In this document: one piece after another, positions 52,397 through 60,623 of the stretch
Layout: every line of letters starts with the position of its first letter
How positions within the stretch are numbered: position 1 is the stretch's first letter
Origin: Halobacillus campisalis
GTDB taxonomy: Bacteria > Bacillota > Bacilli > Bacillales > Halobacillaceae
Direction of reading: 5' to 3'
Length of the DNA stretch: 64,000 bases
Assembly: GCF_030345335.1 (NCBI RefSeq)
Contig: NZ_JAPVRC010000003.1
Location: 186,001 to 250,000 of the forward strand
Notes under the pieces: generated by a model
Seen by the model: the letters and a program-made list of their open reading frames with translations, nothing else
The model's database searches: none
What the model was told of the DNA's origin: nothing
Program-made: the position numbers and the translations under genes

Positions 52397-53158
52397 ATGT
52401 ATTACCGTGAAAATCCTGATCAGTTGGCCTGGGAAGCTGCGAAGTATGGTTTGATGGCTGATTACTTTAAGTATACCGACCCACAAAAGCATATGTATTA
52501 CTACCAAAAGCACTTTGAGTGTATGTACCGCTGGTTGAATGAGCGCAATAGCGGTGGTAATCAAATGATGGGTATGAACGGTGAAGCCAAGGTGCGCGTG
52601 CTTCATGCCTCACCTGATGCGCCAGCGGTTGATGTGTATGTCAATGGCCAGCAAATTTTGGAGGGACTTACTTATAAGCAGCAAAGTGAATATTTAAGTG
52701 TGGCCGCCGGTCAGTACCAGATTGATATTTATCCGGAGGGCGAGATGGGGCAGCCGGTGTTATCACAAATGGTGGAAGTAGAGCCTGCGAAGATGTATAC
52801 AGTAGCCGCTGCGGGCACGCTTGATGATCTACAGCTGCTTGCGGCTGTAGACAGTGATAGTGTGTCTTCAGGAAAAGCGAAGGTGCGATTCTGGCACCTG
52901 TCACCGAATGCACCAGCGGTTGATATTGCTGTAAAAGGCGGCGATGTATTATTCCGTAACGTTCCTTTTGGCAAGGCAACTCGCTACATCACGCTCTCCC
53001 CGACCACGGCGGATCTCGAAGTGCGTGTAGCGGGGACGAACCAGGTAGCGCTTACGGTGGAAGATGCTACGTTGAATCCAAATCAAGGGTACACAGCGGT
53101 AGCTGTCGGTCTTGTCGGAGAAGAACCCCCGCTTGAAGCCATTTTTCTTAAACCATAA
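52397..53158 (+). CDS. DUF4397 domain protein, two repeats
   Basis: 253 residues without a signal peptide. A short helical N-terminus (MYYRENPDQLAWEAAKYGLM, then HMYYYQKHFECMYRWLNE) is followed by two DUF4397 repeats, KVRVLHASPDAPAVDVYVNG at ~66 and KVRFWHLSPNAPAVDIAVKG at ~161. These beta-rich domains are usually extracellular. The lack of a secretion signal and the YYxxxPxxxAWEAAKYG start suggest a spore-surface or coat-associated protein; that is inference. ATG with AAAGGAG upstream. Confidence 0.82.
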   Translation: MYYRENPDQLAWEAAKYGLMADYFKYTDPQKHMYYYQKHFECMYRWLNERNSGGNQMMGMNGEAKVRVLHASPDAPAVDVYVNGQQILEGLTYKQQSEYLSVAAGQYQIDIYPEGEMGQPVLSQMVEVEPAKMYTVAAAGTLDDLQLLAAVDSDSVSSGKAKVRFWHLSPNAPAVDIAVKGGDVLFRNVPFGKATRYITLSPTTADLEVRVAGTNQVALTVEDATLNPNQGYTAVAVGLVGEEPPLEAIFLKP

Positions 53159-53162
53159 TGAA

Positions 53163-53191
53163 TAACAGGCAGCCTCTCTGCCTGTTTTTTC
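53163..53191 (+). terminator. Terminator of the DUF4397 gene
   Basis: AACAGGCAG pairs with CTGCCTGTT and is followed by TTTT. Confidence 0.88.
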
Positions 53192-53272
53192 GTGGATTTA
53201 GTTACTCATGACTCGGCCCATTTATGAATAAGATGTAGGAAGAAAAACTTTTTTCACTAAGGAGGAATCTAC

Positions 53273-54070
53273 ATGCCCATCGAAAACAGCACTCATTACA
53301 TTTATACCGTTCAGCCTGGGGACACGCTGTATTCCATCGCGAGACGTTTCGGCAGTGAGGTGTCCGATATCGAACAGGCCAATGCCCTTTATCCCCCGAT
53401 TACGGATCCCGGTTTAATTTATCCTGGACAAATTCTCTTAGTATCCAAACAAGGTCCGAATCAAACCTATCAAATCGTCAGTCCTGGTGAAACGCTCAAT
53501 CAATATGCCCGGCGCTTTTCTTCCAGTGTCGATCTATTGTTCGGCATCAATCCGCAGCTTGGGGATCCGAACTATATTTATCCGAATCAAGTACTGCTTG
53601 TCCCAGCTTTTGTTTATGAGATTGAACAAGGAGACACGCTGAATAAAATCGCCCAGCGGTTCGGTATTTCGCTTGCAAGCCTGCTTGAAGCGAACCGCCA
53701 GCGTCCTGGCATCGCGCCGGACGTCATATACCCAGGCTCACGACTCATCCTCCCGCTCCCTTCTTCCTACAACATCGTGGTTTCCCGCCCGTTCCCGGGC
53801 ACTCAAATCCGCGAAGGGCAGAAGCTTGCCGGATTTGCGCGAGCGTTCGAAGGAAGTATTTTATATCAAATTAAAGATGATGAAGGCAACACCGTGACAA
53901 ATGAATCACCTATTCAAGCCTCAGCAGGAGGACCTGCTTACGGTACATTCTCTGAATCTATCGTATTCGACGAGGCTCCCGCTTCTACCGCGGGGGAGAT
54001 TTGGGTATATACGAGAAGTGCGAACGACAACAGCGTCCAGGATCTCGTTCAAGTTCGCGTATTATTTTAG
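53273..54070 (+). CDS. LysM-repeat protein with Gmad2 domain
   Basis: 265 residues without a signal peptide. Three LysM repeats bind peptidoglycan-type glycans: YTVQPGDTLYSIARRFG, YQIVSPGETLNQYARRFS and YEIEQGDTLNKIAQRFGIS. A C-terminal Gmad2 (Ig-like, GerM-associated) domain follows from about 168 (IVVSRPFPGTQIREGQKLAG to ARAFEGSILYQIKDDEG). Together with the missing secretion signal this points to a spore cortex- or coat-associated protein made in the mother cell. ATG with AAGGAGG. Confidence 0.88.
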   Translation: MPIENSTHYIYTVQPGDTLYSIARRFGSEVSDIEQANALYPPITDPGLIYPGQILLVSKQGPNQTYQIVSPGETLNQYARRFSSSVDLLFGINPQLGDPNYIYPNQVLLVPAFVYEIEQGDTLNKIAQRFGISLASLLEANRQRPGIAPDVIYPGSRLILPLPSSYNIVVSRPFPGTQIREGQKLAGFARAFEGSILYQIKDDEGNTVTNESPIQASAGGPAYGTFSESIVFDEAPASTAGEIWVYTRSANDNSVQDLVQVRVLF

Positions 54071-54082
54071 AAATGGCTTTAA

Positions 54083-54135
54083 AACAGCAAAAAAATGAAC
54101 TTCCGGATTATATGGAAGTTCATTTTTTTGCTGTT
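54083..54135. terminator. Long perfect bidirectional terminator
   Basis: A 22-bp arm beginning AACAGCAAAAAAATGAAC repeats exactly in inverted form after a 9-nt loop. T-runs occur on both strands. It separates the LysM gene from convergent minus-strand genes. Confidence 0.9.
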
Positions 54136-54150
54136 AAATTGGCGTTTTCC

Positions 54151-54303
54151 TTAATAGCTGTTCTTGTTAAGTTTGTTAGCAATCGCACGGTATTCTTCAT
54201 CAGAAATCGTTTTTATTAAATAAAAATAATACAAAATTATATTTCCAACCGCACAAATCAAACCGAGAATAATAGCAAGTTTCACTATGAGAGTCACATT
54301 CAT
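54151..54303 (-). CDS. Possible small membrane protein
   Basis: 50 residues: MNVTLIVKLAIILGLICAVG, then LYYFYLIKTISDEEYRAIANKL. One to two helices and a polar tail. The ribosome-binding site is poor, so the call rests on composition. Confidence 0.4.
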   Translation of the reverse strand: MNVTLIVKLAIILGLICAVGNIILYYFYLIKTISDEEYRAIANKLNKNSY

Positions 54304-54498
54304 TTCAGTGGTTAGAATGCTGACTTTTGGTACGGCAAATGTCCGATTGCACCAGATAATTCTTGAAACATAACATAGATGCCCGGCAAACAGATGGCAA
54401 CAGATAATGTAAACAGCCGCCAGACTCACTAGAATTTAGAGTCATGGCAGCCAAGGTGTTTTATTTACTATGCCACTCTAACAAGTGGAGAGTTTTTA

Positions 54499-54636
54499 TT
54501 ACATTCGATTGTGTTTCATTTTTGTTTCGTTAATGCGTTCATTGATTAATCTGGCACGCTCAGCAGAACGATCTCTAGCTTCCGGTGCACTTTTTTCAAT
54601 CGAGAACACAAATATCAAAAAGTTAATTCTCATCAT
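54499..54636 (-). CDS. YrzI-like small protein (copy 1)
   Basis: 45 residues: MMRINFLIFVFSIEKSAPEA, then SAERARLINERINETKMKH. A short hydrophobic start (FLIFVFSI) and a charged helical tail, as in YrzI-type small sporulation proteins. GGAGG lies 6-8 nt upstream. It is the last of three micro-genes. Confidence 0.55.
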   Translation of the reverse strand: MMRINFLIFVFSIEKSAPEARDRSAERARLINERINETKMKHNRM

Positions 54637-54659
54637 TTATTCCTCCTAAGTGATTATCA

Positions 54660-54722
54660 CTAAGCGGAGTCCTTCTCCGCATTTAACCAATCCATAAATT
54701 CAATCCTTAATAGTTCAGCCAT
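54660..54722 (-). CDS. 20-residue peptide between YrzI-like genes
   Basis: MAELLRIEFMDWLNAEKDSA, amphipathic. GGGAGTG lies upstream at a proper distance. A hairpin (GCGGAGAAGGACTCCGC) overlaps its 3' end. It may be a real micro-protein or a translated leader for the next gene. Confidence 0.45.
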   Translation of the reverse strand: MAELLRIEFMDWLNAEKDSA

Positions 54723-54738
54723 CGTTAACACTCCCTTC

Positions 54739-54879
54739 TTAGATAATATTTTTAGTCATTGCTTTCCGGTCAAGGCATCGATCTTGAACGCTCGGCCGGT
54801 AACCGGGAACTGGAGCATACTTTTGTTCTTTACGCCGGTTGATACGAATTGTAAAAATTAAGAAATGCATGGTCATCAT
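54739..54879 (-). CDS. YrzI-like small protein (copy 2)
   Basis: 46 residues: MMTMHFLIFTIRINRRKEQK, then a Pro/Arg-rich tail. FLIFTIRI is the YrzI-like hydrophobic start. AAGGAGGTG lies upstream. It is the first gene after a leader with three tandem terminators. Confidence 0.58.
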   Translation of the reverse strand: MMTMHFLIFTIRINRRKEQKYAPVPGYRPSVQDRCLDRKAMTKNII

Positions 54880-54944
54880 TGCTCACCTCCTTAAAAATTG
54901 TAAATTTATATCAAAAGAGTAAAATTACCCTTTGATTCCATAAG

Positions 54945-54970
54945 AAAAAGCCACAGGGGGTCCTGTGGCT
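54945..54970 (-). terminator. YrzI-leader terminator T3
   Basis: On the minus strand AGCCACAGG pairs with CCTGTGGCT, followed by TTTTTC. It is the last of three tandem terminators. Confidence 0.8.
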
Positions 54971-55002
54971 CTGCTTGAGTCTCTCCGTTTATTGGAGGGG
55001 TC

Positions 55003-55028
55003 AAAAAAGCTACAGGTATCCTGCAGCT
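55003..55028 (-). terminator. YrzI-leader terminator T2
   Basis: AGCTGCAGG pairs with CCTGTAGCT across ATA, followed by six T on the minus strand. Confidence 0.8.
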
Positions 55029-55061
55029 CTGCTTTAAACACACTCCATTTATGGAAGGCGC

Positions 55062-55099
55062 AAAAAAGCCACAGGAATACAATATGCATCACCTGCGGC
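55062..55099 (-). terminator. YrzI-leader terminator T1
   Basis: GCCGCAGG pairs with CCTGTGGC, followed by six T on the minus strand. Its left arm (CGCAGGT) can instead pair with ACCTGCG inside the upstream leader ORF (55148-55154). Confidence 0.75.
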
Positions 55100-55129
55100 T
55101 GTTATGAACCTATTTTCAGAAAAAATGTT

Positions 55130-55198
55130 TTAGGGTCTAATTAATAGCGCAGGTCGATTTAGTTGTACAGTTTGGTTGTAAGTTGAAGTTTTCATCAT
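55130..55198 (-). CDS. Leader peptide upstream of the YrzI-like genes
   Basis: 22 codons, MMKTSTYNQTVQLNRPALLI plus RP, with GCGAGG about 9 nt upstream. It lies between a strong promoter and three terminators. A regulatory role is inferred from this position and from the overlap with an antiterminator-like segment. Confidence 0.45.
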   Translation of the reverse strand: MMKTSTYNQTVQLNRPALLIRP

Positions 55199-55242
55199 TG
55201 GTTTCGACCTCGCTTTCTGGTAATTTTTATCTTTCACTGGAA

Positions 55243-55271
55243 ATTATATAAGAAGCTTACATTAAAGTAAA
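55243..55271 (-). promoter_or_regulatory. Sigma-A promoter of the YrzI leader
   Basis: TTTACT (55271-55266) and TATAAT (55248-55243) with a 17-bp spacer on the minus strand. Confidence 0.7.
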
Positions 55272-55463
55272 GCCTAATTTTCAAAAAAATCATACAATGG
55301 GGGGCAGGTTTCACTAAAAATCTTTACAATTGCATGGTAACCCTTACATAATTCAGATGGATAAATTTTTTAGAATCACAGCCAGGCCATTAAATAATGG
55401 GTTTTATTAAAGATGTTTGAGTGAAAAAGATATACTATATTCCAGGAAAAAGGAGACTAAACA

Positions 55464-56450
55464 ATGAAAAATGTAAGATGGGGAATCATCGGATGCGGTA
55501 ATGTCACTGAAGTTAAAAGCGGACCAGCATTCAATTTAGCAGAAAACAGCACATTGACAGCGGTTATGAGGCGGAACGGCGACCTGGCGAAGGACTACGC
55601 CGAGCGTCATGGTGTCCCGAAATGGTATGATCAAGCGGAAGATTTAATCAACGACCCTGAAGTGGATGCTGTTTATATTGCCACTCCTCCATCTTCTCAT
55701 AAAGAGTACACCCTGAAGGCAGCTGAAGCAGGAAAGCCTGTATATGTTGAAAAACCAATGGCTTTGAATGTCGAAGAGTGCAAGGAAATGGTCGAAGCTT
55801 GCAGCCAGCAGCAAGTGCCTTTATATGTAGCCTTTTACAGACGCTCTCTGCCTCGTTTTTTGAAAGTGAAAGAACTTCTGGACAATAATGAGATCGGTGA
55901 TATTCGTTTTGTTTCTATCCAGCAGACTCAAAAACTAGTAGAGAAAGATGAGAATGATAACCTGCCCTGGAGAGTACAGCCTGACATAAGCGGCGGAGGT
56001 CTGTTTTATGATGTAGCCTCTCATACATTGGATTTGTTTGATTATCTTCTAGGGCCTGTGAAAGAAGCGAAAGGGATCGCAGCCAATCAAGCAGAAGCCT
56101 ACCCGGCAGAGGATATTGTAAGCGGAACCTTCCTTTTCGAAAGCGGTGTGATCGGAAATGGTGTCTGGAATTTTTCTTCTTACAAAAATGAGGATACCAA
56201 TCGAATCGTGGGCTCAAAAGGGGAAATTATTTTTTCCTCCTTTGATGAAAAACCAGTGACACTTATCAAAGAATCAGAAACTCAATCATTTATTATCGAA
56301 CGCCCTAAACATATTCAAAAGCATCTCATCCAGGATATTGTAGATGAACTTATTGGTAAAGGGAGCTCCCCAAGTACGGGTGAGACTGCTTTACGTACAA
56401 ATCGAGTGATGGATGAGCTGGTAAAAGACTACTACCAGAACCAAGGATAG
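55464..56450 (+). CDS. Gfo/Idh/MocA-family oxidoreductase
   Basis: 328 residues. NAD(P)-binding GIIGCGNVTE at the N-terminus, the family EKPMALNVEEC, and FYDVASHTLDLFDYLLG with the catalytic-region His. It should oxidise or reduce a sugar or polyol ring carbon using NAD(P). ATG with AAGGAG upstream. It is 23 bp from a second member of the same family, with which it probably forms an operon. Confidence 0.9.
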   Translation: MKNVRWGIIGCGNVTEVKSGPAFNLAENSTLTAVMRRNGDLAKDYAERHGVPKWYDQAEDLINDPEVDAVYIATPPSSHKEYTLKAAEAGKPVYVEKPMALNVEECKEMVEACSQQQVPLYVAFYRRSLPRFLKVKELLDNNEIGDIRFVSIQQTQKLVEKDENDNLPWRVQPDISGGGLFYDVASHTLDLFDYLLGPVKEAKGIAANQAEAYPAEDIVSGTFLFESGVIGNGVWNFSSYKNEDTNRIVGSKGEIIFSSFDEKPVTLIKESETQSFIIERPKHIQKHLIQDIVDELIGKGSSPSTGETALRTNRVMDELVKDYYQNQG

Positions 56451-56473
56451 AAACGATGAATAGGAGGGATTCC

Positions 56474-57520
56474 ATGTCACACCCCATTCGAATTGGAATT
56501 ATTGGAGCAGGCGAAATTGCCAGAGGTGCCCATATTCCGAGTTACCAAAGTTATGGGCAGGATGTTCAAGTCGTTTCTGTATCTAACCATAATAAAGATA
56601 AAGCCGTTCAATGTGCAGAGCAGTTTTCCATCCCTTACGCCTATGAAGATGAACAACAAATGCTTGAGGAAATGGAACTTGATGCCGTAAGCATTTGCAC
56701 CCCCAATAAATTTCACGCCTCCCAAGCGATTGCCGCTCTGAAAGCTGGGTGCCATGTGCTCTGTGAAAAGCCGCCGGCTATGACGGCGAAGGAAGCAGAG
56801 AAGATGGCTTTAGAGGCAGAAAAAGCTGGAAAGATTTTAACCTATGGGTTTCACTTCCGCTTTCAGCCTGAGGTAGAGACGTTAAAGAAATACATTGATG
56901 GCGGTGAATTAGGGGAGATTTATGCAGCCCAAACGCACTACAACCGAAGAAGAGGAATTCCCGGGTGGGGTGTGTTCACGAATAAAGAACTCCAGGGCGG
57001 AGGAACGCTGATCGATAATGGTGTTCATATGCTGGACACAGCCTTATATTTAATGGGATATCCGACACCTAAAACCGTTTTAGGGGCTACTTATCAAAAG
57101 ATCGGCCAGCGCCCGGGAGTAGGGTTAATGGGCGAGTGGGATTATGAGAACTTTTCGGTAGAAGATATGGCTAGAGGAATGATTACGTTTGAAAATGGCT
57201 CCTCTCTTATGTTCGAATCTACTTTTGCCGCAAACGTAGAGACGCTGAGCAGTAAAAAAGTGTCCATTCTGGGTGATCGCGGCGGCGCAGACCTTTTCCC
57301 ATTAAAAATATATCAGGAAAAATACGACACACTGGTGGATACCACCCCTGCTCATGTAGAAGAACGAAATGTGCACGAATACCTCGTTCACGATTTTATC
57401 GAATGTATTCTCCATAACAAACAGCCATTAAGTACTCCATTAGAAGGAGTGCTCATCCAACAAATTATCCAGGCTCTATACGAGTCAGCAAGAACGGGAG
57501 AAGCTGTAAATATAAACTGA
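56474..57520 (+). CDS. Gfo/Idh/MocA-family oxidoreductase (second)
   Basis: 348 residues. IGIIGAGEIARGAHIPSY, CEKPPAMTAKEAEKM and GGTLIDNGVHMLDTALYLMGYPT mark the family. ATG at 56474 with AGGAGGG 6 nt upstream; the earlier in-frame ATG lacks one. Paired enzymes of this type often carry out successive steps on one sugar (for example scyllo-inositol or glucoside 3-dehydrogenation). No kinase or transporter is present to fix the substrate. Confidence 0.9.
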   Translation: MSHPIRIGIIGAGEIARGAHIPSYQSYGQDVQVVSVSNHNKDKAVQCAEQFSIPYAYEDEQQMLEEMELDAVSICTPNKFHASQAIAALKAGCHVLCEKPPAMTAKEAEKMALEAEKAGKILTYGFHFRFQPEVETLKKYIDGGELGEIYAAQTHYNRRRGIPGWGVFTNKELQGGGTLIDNGVHMLDTALYLMGYPTPKTVLGATYQKIGQRPGVGLMGEWDYENFSVEDMARGMITFENGSSLMFESTFAANVETLSSKKVSILGDRGGADLFPLKIYQEKYDTLVDTTPAHVEERNVHEYLVHDFIECILHNKQPLSTPLEGVLIQQIIQALYESARTGEAVNIN

Positions 57521-57644
57521 GTATAAATAACAGCGGGCACAAGAAAGAAATTACACTCCAAAGAGGAAGATTCTTTTATTCTTCTGTAAAATGACGCAGG
57601 TTCTTTCAATAAAGCAACTTAAAATAAGAGAGCCTTTCAAAATG

Positions 57645-57690
57645 CACCCTGTAGAGTAGACGCTTTAAAGAATCTACTCTATAGGGTACA
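57645..57690. promoter_or_regulatory. Long inverted repeat upstream of the SMR pair
   Basis: ACCCTGTAGAGTAGA pairs with TCTACTCTATAGGGT (one mismatch) across a 12-nt loop that itself contains CTTTAAAG. It may be the terminator of the preceding operon or an operator for the SMR genes. The rest of the 57521-57798 gap shows nothing else. Confidence 0.55.
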
Positions 57691-57798
57691 TTTTATTCTT
57701 TTACGTAAATAAATAATTTCTTTTTTTCTTGCGCCTTCCCCATAAAGTTAAATAAAGAGGGTAAACCCTTATTGGAATTTAAAAAGGGAGGAGTAACT

Positions 57799-58122
57799 AT
57801 GAATGCTTATTTTCTATTAGCTATAGCCATTGTTTGTGAAGTTATAGGGAATGCAATGCTTAAAGCGTCAAACGGATTCAAAATACTCTTACCTTCTTTA
57901 GGAGTAGTCGTGAGTTTTGGTGTGGCTTTCTATGCTTTATCTTTAACATTACGGACAATGCCCATTGGAGTGACTTATGCTATTTGGGCAGGGGCAGGAA
58001 CAGCACTTACTACATTACTTGGTATTACAATCTACAAGGAGAATATTAATACAGGAAAGCTTCTTGGATTATTTTTAATTATCGGCGGCATAGTTTTACT
58101 GAACATAGAGAGTACCCTTTAA
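57799..58122 (+). CDS. SMR-family multidrug transporter subunit (EbrA-like)
   Basis: 107 residues, four helices. The essential glutamate is in AIAIVCEVIGNAMLKAS, and YAIWAGAGTALTTLLG is the family signature in helix 3. It exports cationic compounds by proton exchange, most likely as a heterodimer with the protein encoded next. ATG at 57799 with GGGAGGAG upstream. Confidence 0.9.
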   Translation: MNAYFLLAIAIVCEVIGNAMLKASNGFKILLPSLGVVVSFGVAFYALSLTLRTMPIGVTYAIWAGAGTALTTLLGITIYKENINTGKLLGLFLIIGGIVLLNIESTL

Positions 58123-58144
58123 TTCTAGTGAAAGAGGTAGGCAT

Positions 58145-58489
58145 ATGAAGTATTACATTTATCTAGCTATTTCAATTTTAGGAGAAGTTTTTGGTACGAC
58201 GATGCTCAAAATATCAGATGGATTCACCGTTTTACTTCCATCTGCAGGGGTTGTAGCGGGTTATGGACTTTCATATTTTTGCTTATCCTTGTGTCTGAAA
58301 GTTATTCCATTGAGTTTAGCCTATGCCATTTGGGCAGGATTAGGAACCGTGCTGACCGCGATCATAGGCTTTATTGTATGGGGGGAGGTTTTTACCTTCT
58401 TTAAAATTTCGGGGGTTATATTGGTCATAGGTGGAATTCTACTGCTTAATATGTCCGAGAATTCAGATACAGCAAAAAACTCGAGCTAA
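58145..58489 (+). CDS. SMR-family multidrug transporter subunit (EbrB-like)
   Basis: 114 residues, four helices, with Glu in ISILGEVFGTTMLKIS and YAIWAGLGTVLTAIIG. The polar C-terminal tail (SENSDTAKNSS) makes it longer than its partner, as in EbrB of Bacillus. ATG with AAGAGGTAG upstream; 22 bp after the first SMR gene. The two probably insert in opposite orientations. Confidence 0.9.
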   Translation: MKYYIYLAISILGEVFGTTMLKISDGFTVLLPSAGVVAGYGLSYFCLSLCLKVIPLSLAYAIWAGLGTVLTAIIGFIVWGEVFTFFKISGVILVIGGILLLNMSENSDTAKNSS

Positions 58490-58531
58490 GATCCTTATTG
58501 TTAATAATCGTAAAAATACTAGAGAGAAATC

Positions 58532-58556
58532 AGAAGCCCTAACATGGGCTTCTTTC
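58532..58556 (+). terminator. Terminator of the SMR operon
   Basis: AGAAGCCC pairs with GGGCTTCT, followed by TT. Confidence 0.78.
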
Positions 58557-58584
58557 ACTAAATCCCAAGATAGTTAGAGAAAGA

Positions 58585-58824
58585 CTATTGATTACAACTG
58601 CACTCATATTCCTTAAATCTATATTCTTTGGACAACCTTAACTCTTTAAAGTCACTTGTCTCTGATTCATAAAGCTTTACTAAAGGTGCAACATCTTTTT
58701 TGGCAAATTTCCTTATTTGATTATCTATATCAACAGTCAAATCTACAGGGTATTCGTTCATATCTTCATATAGATTATTGTGTTCACACACATCATACGT
58801 CACTGCCATATAAAATCGTGTCAT
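58585..58824 (-). CDS. Hypothetical protein, 79 residues
   Basis: MTRFYMAVTYDVCEHNNLYE, then NQIRKFAKKDVAPLVKLYES and a C-terminal YECSCNQ. No signal peptide or membrane segment; no family recognised. The ATG is preceded by GGGGTGATAGG. It lies downstream of the HAD gene on the same strand, separated by a Nudix-like remnant. Confidence 0.55.
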   Translation of the reverse strand: MTRFYMAVTYDVCEHNNLYEDMNEYPVDLTVDIDNQIRKFAKKDVAPLVKLYESETSDFKELRLSKEYRFKEYECSCNQ

Positions 58825-58929
58825 CCTATCACCCCAAATCTATAAAATAAATCTACATCCTTGTTGCCGGTTAGATTTCTATCCTTATCGTAAACGTCCC
58901 AAGTTTCACTTGAAAACTCGATATCAAGA
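58822..58929 (-). pseudogene. Possible Nudix hydrolase remnant
   Basis: A minus-strand frame reads EFSSETWDVYDKDRNLTGNKD, which resembles the N-terminal ETWDVYDxxRxxTG stretch of YfcD-like Nudix hydrolases. It then loses similarity and stops. There is no start codon and no Nudix box. Confidence 0.4.
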
Positions 58930-59604
58930 TTAACAACAATCAGAATTTAACTGTTGAATTATTTTATGTATTTCATCTAATTCGTCTATAACATAGTCTG
59001 CTTCTACTGCATTCCATTGATGGTCCCTTTTCCAAATACCAATCATTCCAACGTCTTTAGCTGCCTTCACATCTTTCTCTGGATGATCCCCTATAAATAC
59101 ACACTCTTCCGGATACACTTTCAGCCTTTTTGATGCTCTTTTAAAAATGATCGGATCAGGCTTTTTTACTCCTTCCCAATCTGATATAAGAATAGAATCT
59201 ATGTAGCTGTCAATTTCCAAAGCCTTTACGTTATTCATTTGGAACAGACCTTTTCCATTAGTTATCATCCCAATAAGAAAGTTATCTTGTTTCAATTTCT
59301 CCAGCGTTTCTAAGAGTTTTGGGAACGGTACGCAGTTTTCCTTGAAGTAAGTTAAATAATCCTCTAGTAGTTCCTCCCACGTCATTCCCTGAATAGAAAA
59401 TTCATTTATTAATTGTTTATACACCTTGTCCTTCCACACATATCCATGATTATCCAGTTCAATAAACCTTCGTATGTACTCTTCTTTCGGTATATGATTC
59501 AGTGACTCATTCAATCGATCATATTGTCCGGCTATAAAAAATTTTACTGATTCATCTCGGTTCAATAAAGTCCCATCTAAATCAAAAATAATGGCTTTAA
59601 TAAT
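58930..59604 (-). CDS. HAD-family phosphatase with apparent AUU start
   Basis: About 224 residues. The frame includes IKAIIFDLDGTLLNRDES (motif I, with the nucleophile and acid/base aspartates), GMITNGK (motif II), VKKPDPIIFKRASKRLKVYP (Lys) and FIGDHPEKDVKAAKDVGM (motif III). It hydrolyses phosphomonoesters; a helical cap lies at about 25-85. The open frame contains no ATG, GTG or TTG before motif I. The relatives' start (M-I-K-A-I-I-F-D-L-D-G-T) aligns with ATT at 59604, 7 nt after GGGGGA. Starting at the later TTG would remove the catalytic motif. Confidence 0.78.
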   Translation of the reverse strand: MIKAIIFDLDGTLLNRDESVKFFIAGQYDRLNESLNHIPKEEYIRRFIELDNHGYVWKDKVYKQLINEFSIQGMTWEELLEDYLTYFKENCVPFPKLLETLEKLKQDNFLIGMITNGKGLFQMNNVKALEIDSYIDSILISDWEGVKKPDPIIFKRASKRLKVYPEECVFIGDHPEKDVKAAKDVGMIGIWKRDHQWNAVEADYVIDELDEIHKIIQQLNSDCC

Positions 59605-59633
59605 ACTAATTCCCCCGATTGTCTTTATTTTCA

Positions 59634-59851
59634 GGATATGTTAAAGGTGGTTGTTGATGATCATAAGAGAGTTATTCAACAATATGGCAGTTGTGGAAGA
59701 CTTGTTTTCGAGACATTGGGTGAGAGGAACAGGGCGGCGTGGAATGGTTCGCTTTCCGTGGGAGCGCGGTGAGCTTCCTCGGACGTTCCGTCCTGCGGGA
59801 TCTCACCAAGCACTCTCTTCCCACAGGAGTCTTCACCATTCCCCGCCGCCC
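59634..59851. repeat. Palindromic repeat with conserved flank
   Basis: Flank from 59634 (GTTAAAGGTGGTTGTTGATG, TTATTCAACAATATGGCAG), nearly identical to that at 11499. The palindrome (59732-59851) has arms GGGCGGCGTGGAATGG and CCATTCCCCGCCGCCC with one mismatch, and the standard core. Confidence 0.88.
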
Positions 59852-60189
59852 CTTCACTATAAATGTGCTTCTCGAAATCGCTTCAAAACCTTTCTTAGTA
59901 ATACTGGGGGAGTTAAACTAAAGTGGAGGGTATATAGTATTTTAGGTTTAATACTCGCTGTACTTTAAGGTTTCTCCAAGCATTTATTTGCGCAAAAAAG
60001 TCTCTTTGGTTATCACTCTAAAGCGGTTATTTCTTATACAAGAACCGTATATGATGTTTCCATTATCCTCACAAAAGCAAGATAGTCCATGACATAGCGA
60101 GACTCCAGGGATGCCCAATAATATTTAATTATTTCAATAACTGGTTAATATTTCTGAACTTGGTGGTAGTTTCGAGTACTTTACAATCA

Positions 60190-60317
60190 TATGGCGGCTT
60201 TAGAAAACGGTGAGACTCCTGCGGGATGGACATGTTCGGTGAGATCCCGGAAGGCGAAGCCTGAGGAAGCTCACCACATGCCCGCGGAAAGCGATCCGTT
60301 TTCTGAAGCCGCCGTAT
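60190..60317. repeat. Palindromic repeat with ATGGCGGCTTTAGAAAACGG arms
   Basis: The outer arms pair with CCGTTTTCTGAAGCCGCCGT (one mismatch). The core is the reverse orientation (GAGACTCCTGCGGGATGGAC, then AGCTCACCACATGCCCGCGG). The 59605-60494 gap holds the two repeats and no gene. Confidence 0.82.
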
Positions 60318-60494
60318 TCTCATACAAAAGTCTCGAAACTGACCCTTCAAGAATAGGGAGCTTATTTGAATATCAACACGGAAATTTAACAGAGCCTATT
60401 TTTAAAATCAATTCAAGAGAACCCAATAGGAGTTCCTTCAGATGTTTTGAACTATATTTTCAGTGAAATTATTTACACAATTGGAGGTGCTCAC

Positions 60495-60623
60495 ATGTTT
60501 TTTATTGTGGGAACGATCATAATGTCAATAACTCTCATAGCTGCATCCGTAATCGCATTTTTTTACCCTGTTTGGAAAAAGCAAAGAGGTGAAGAAGTTT
60601 CTGAAACTCAATTACTCATCTAA
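60495..60623 (+). pseudogene. Truncated paralogue of the small membrane protein at 26657
   Basis: 42 residues, MFFIVGTIIMSITLIAASVI, then FFYPVWKKQRGEEVSETQLLI, ending at TAA. The frame continues after the stop with RGIGIAIPLTAFVTLQLL, which would be the second helix. The YPxxKxxxGExVSE loop is shared with the intact gene. ATG with GGAGGTG upstream, so a one-helix peptide could still be made. Confidence 0.6.

Noticed and set aside
52668-52979. 103-codon minus-strand ORF
   Set aside because: Antisense to the DUF4397 gene, without start signals.
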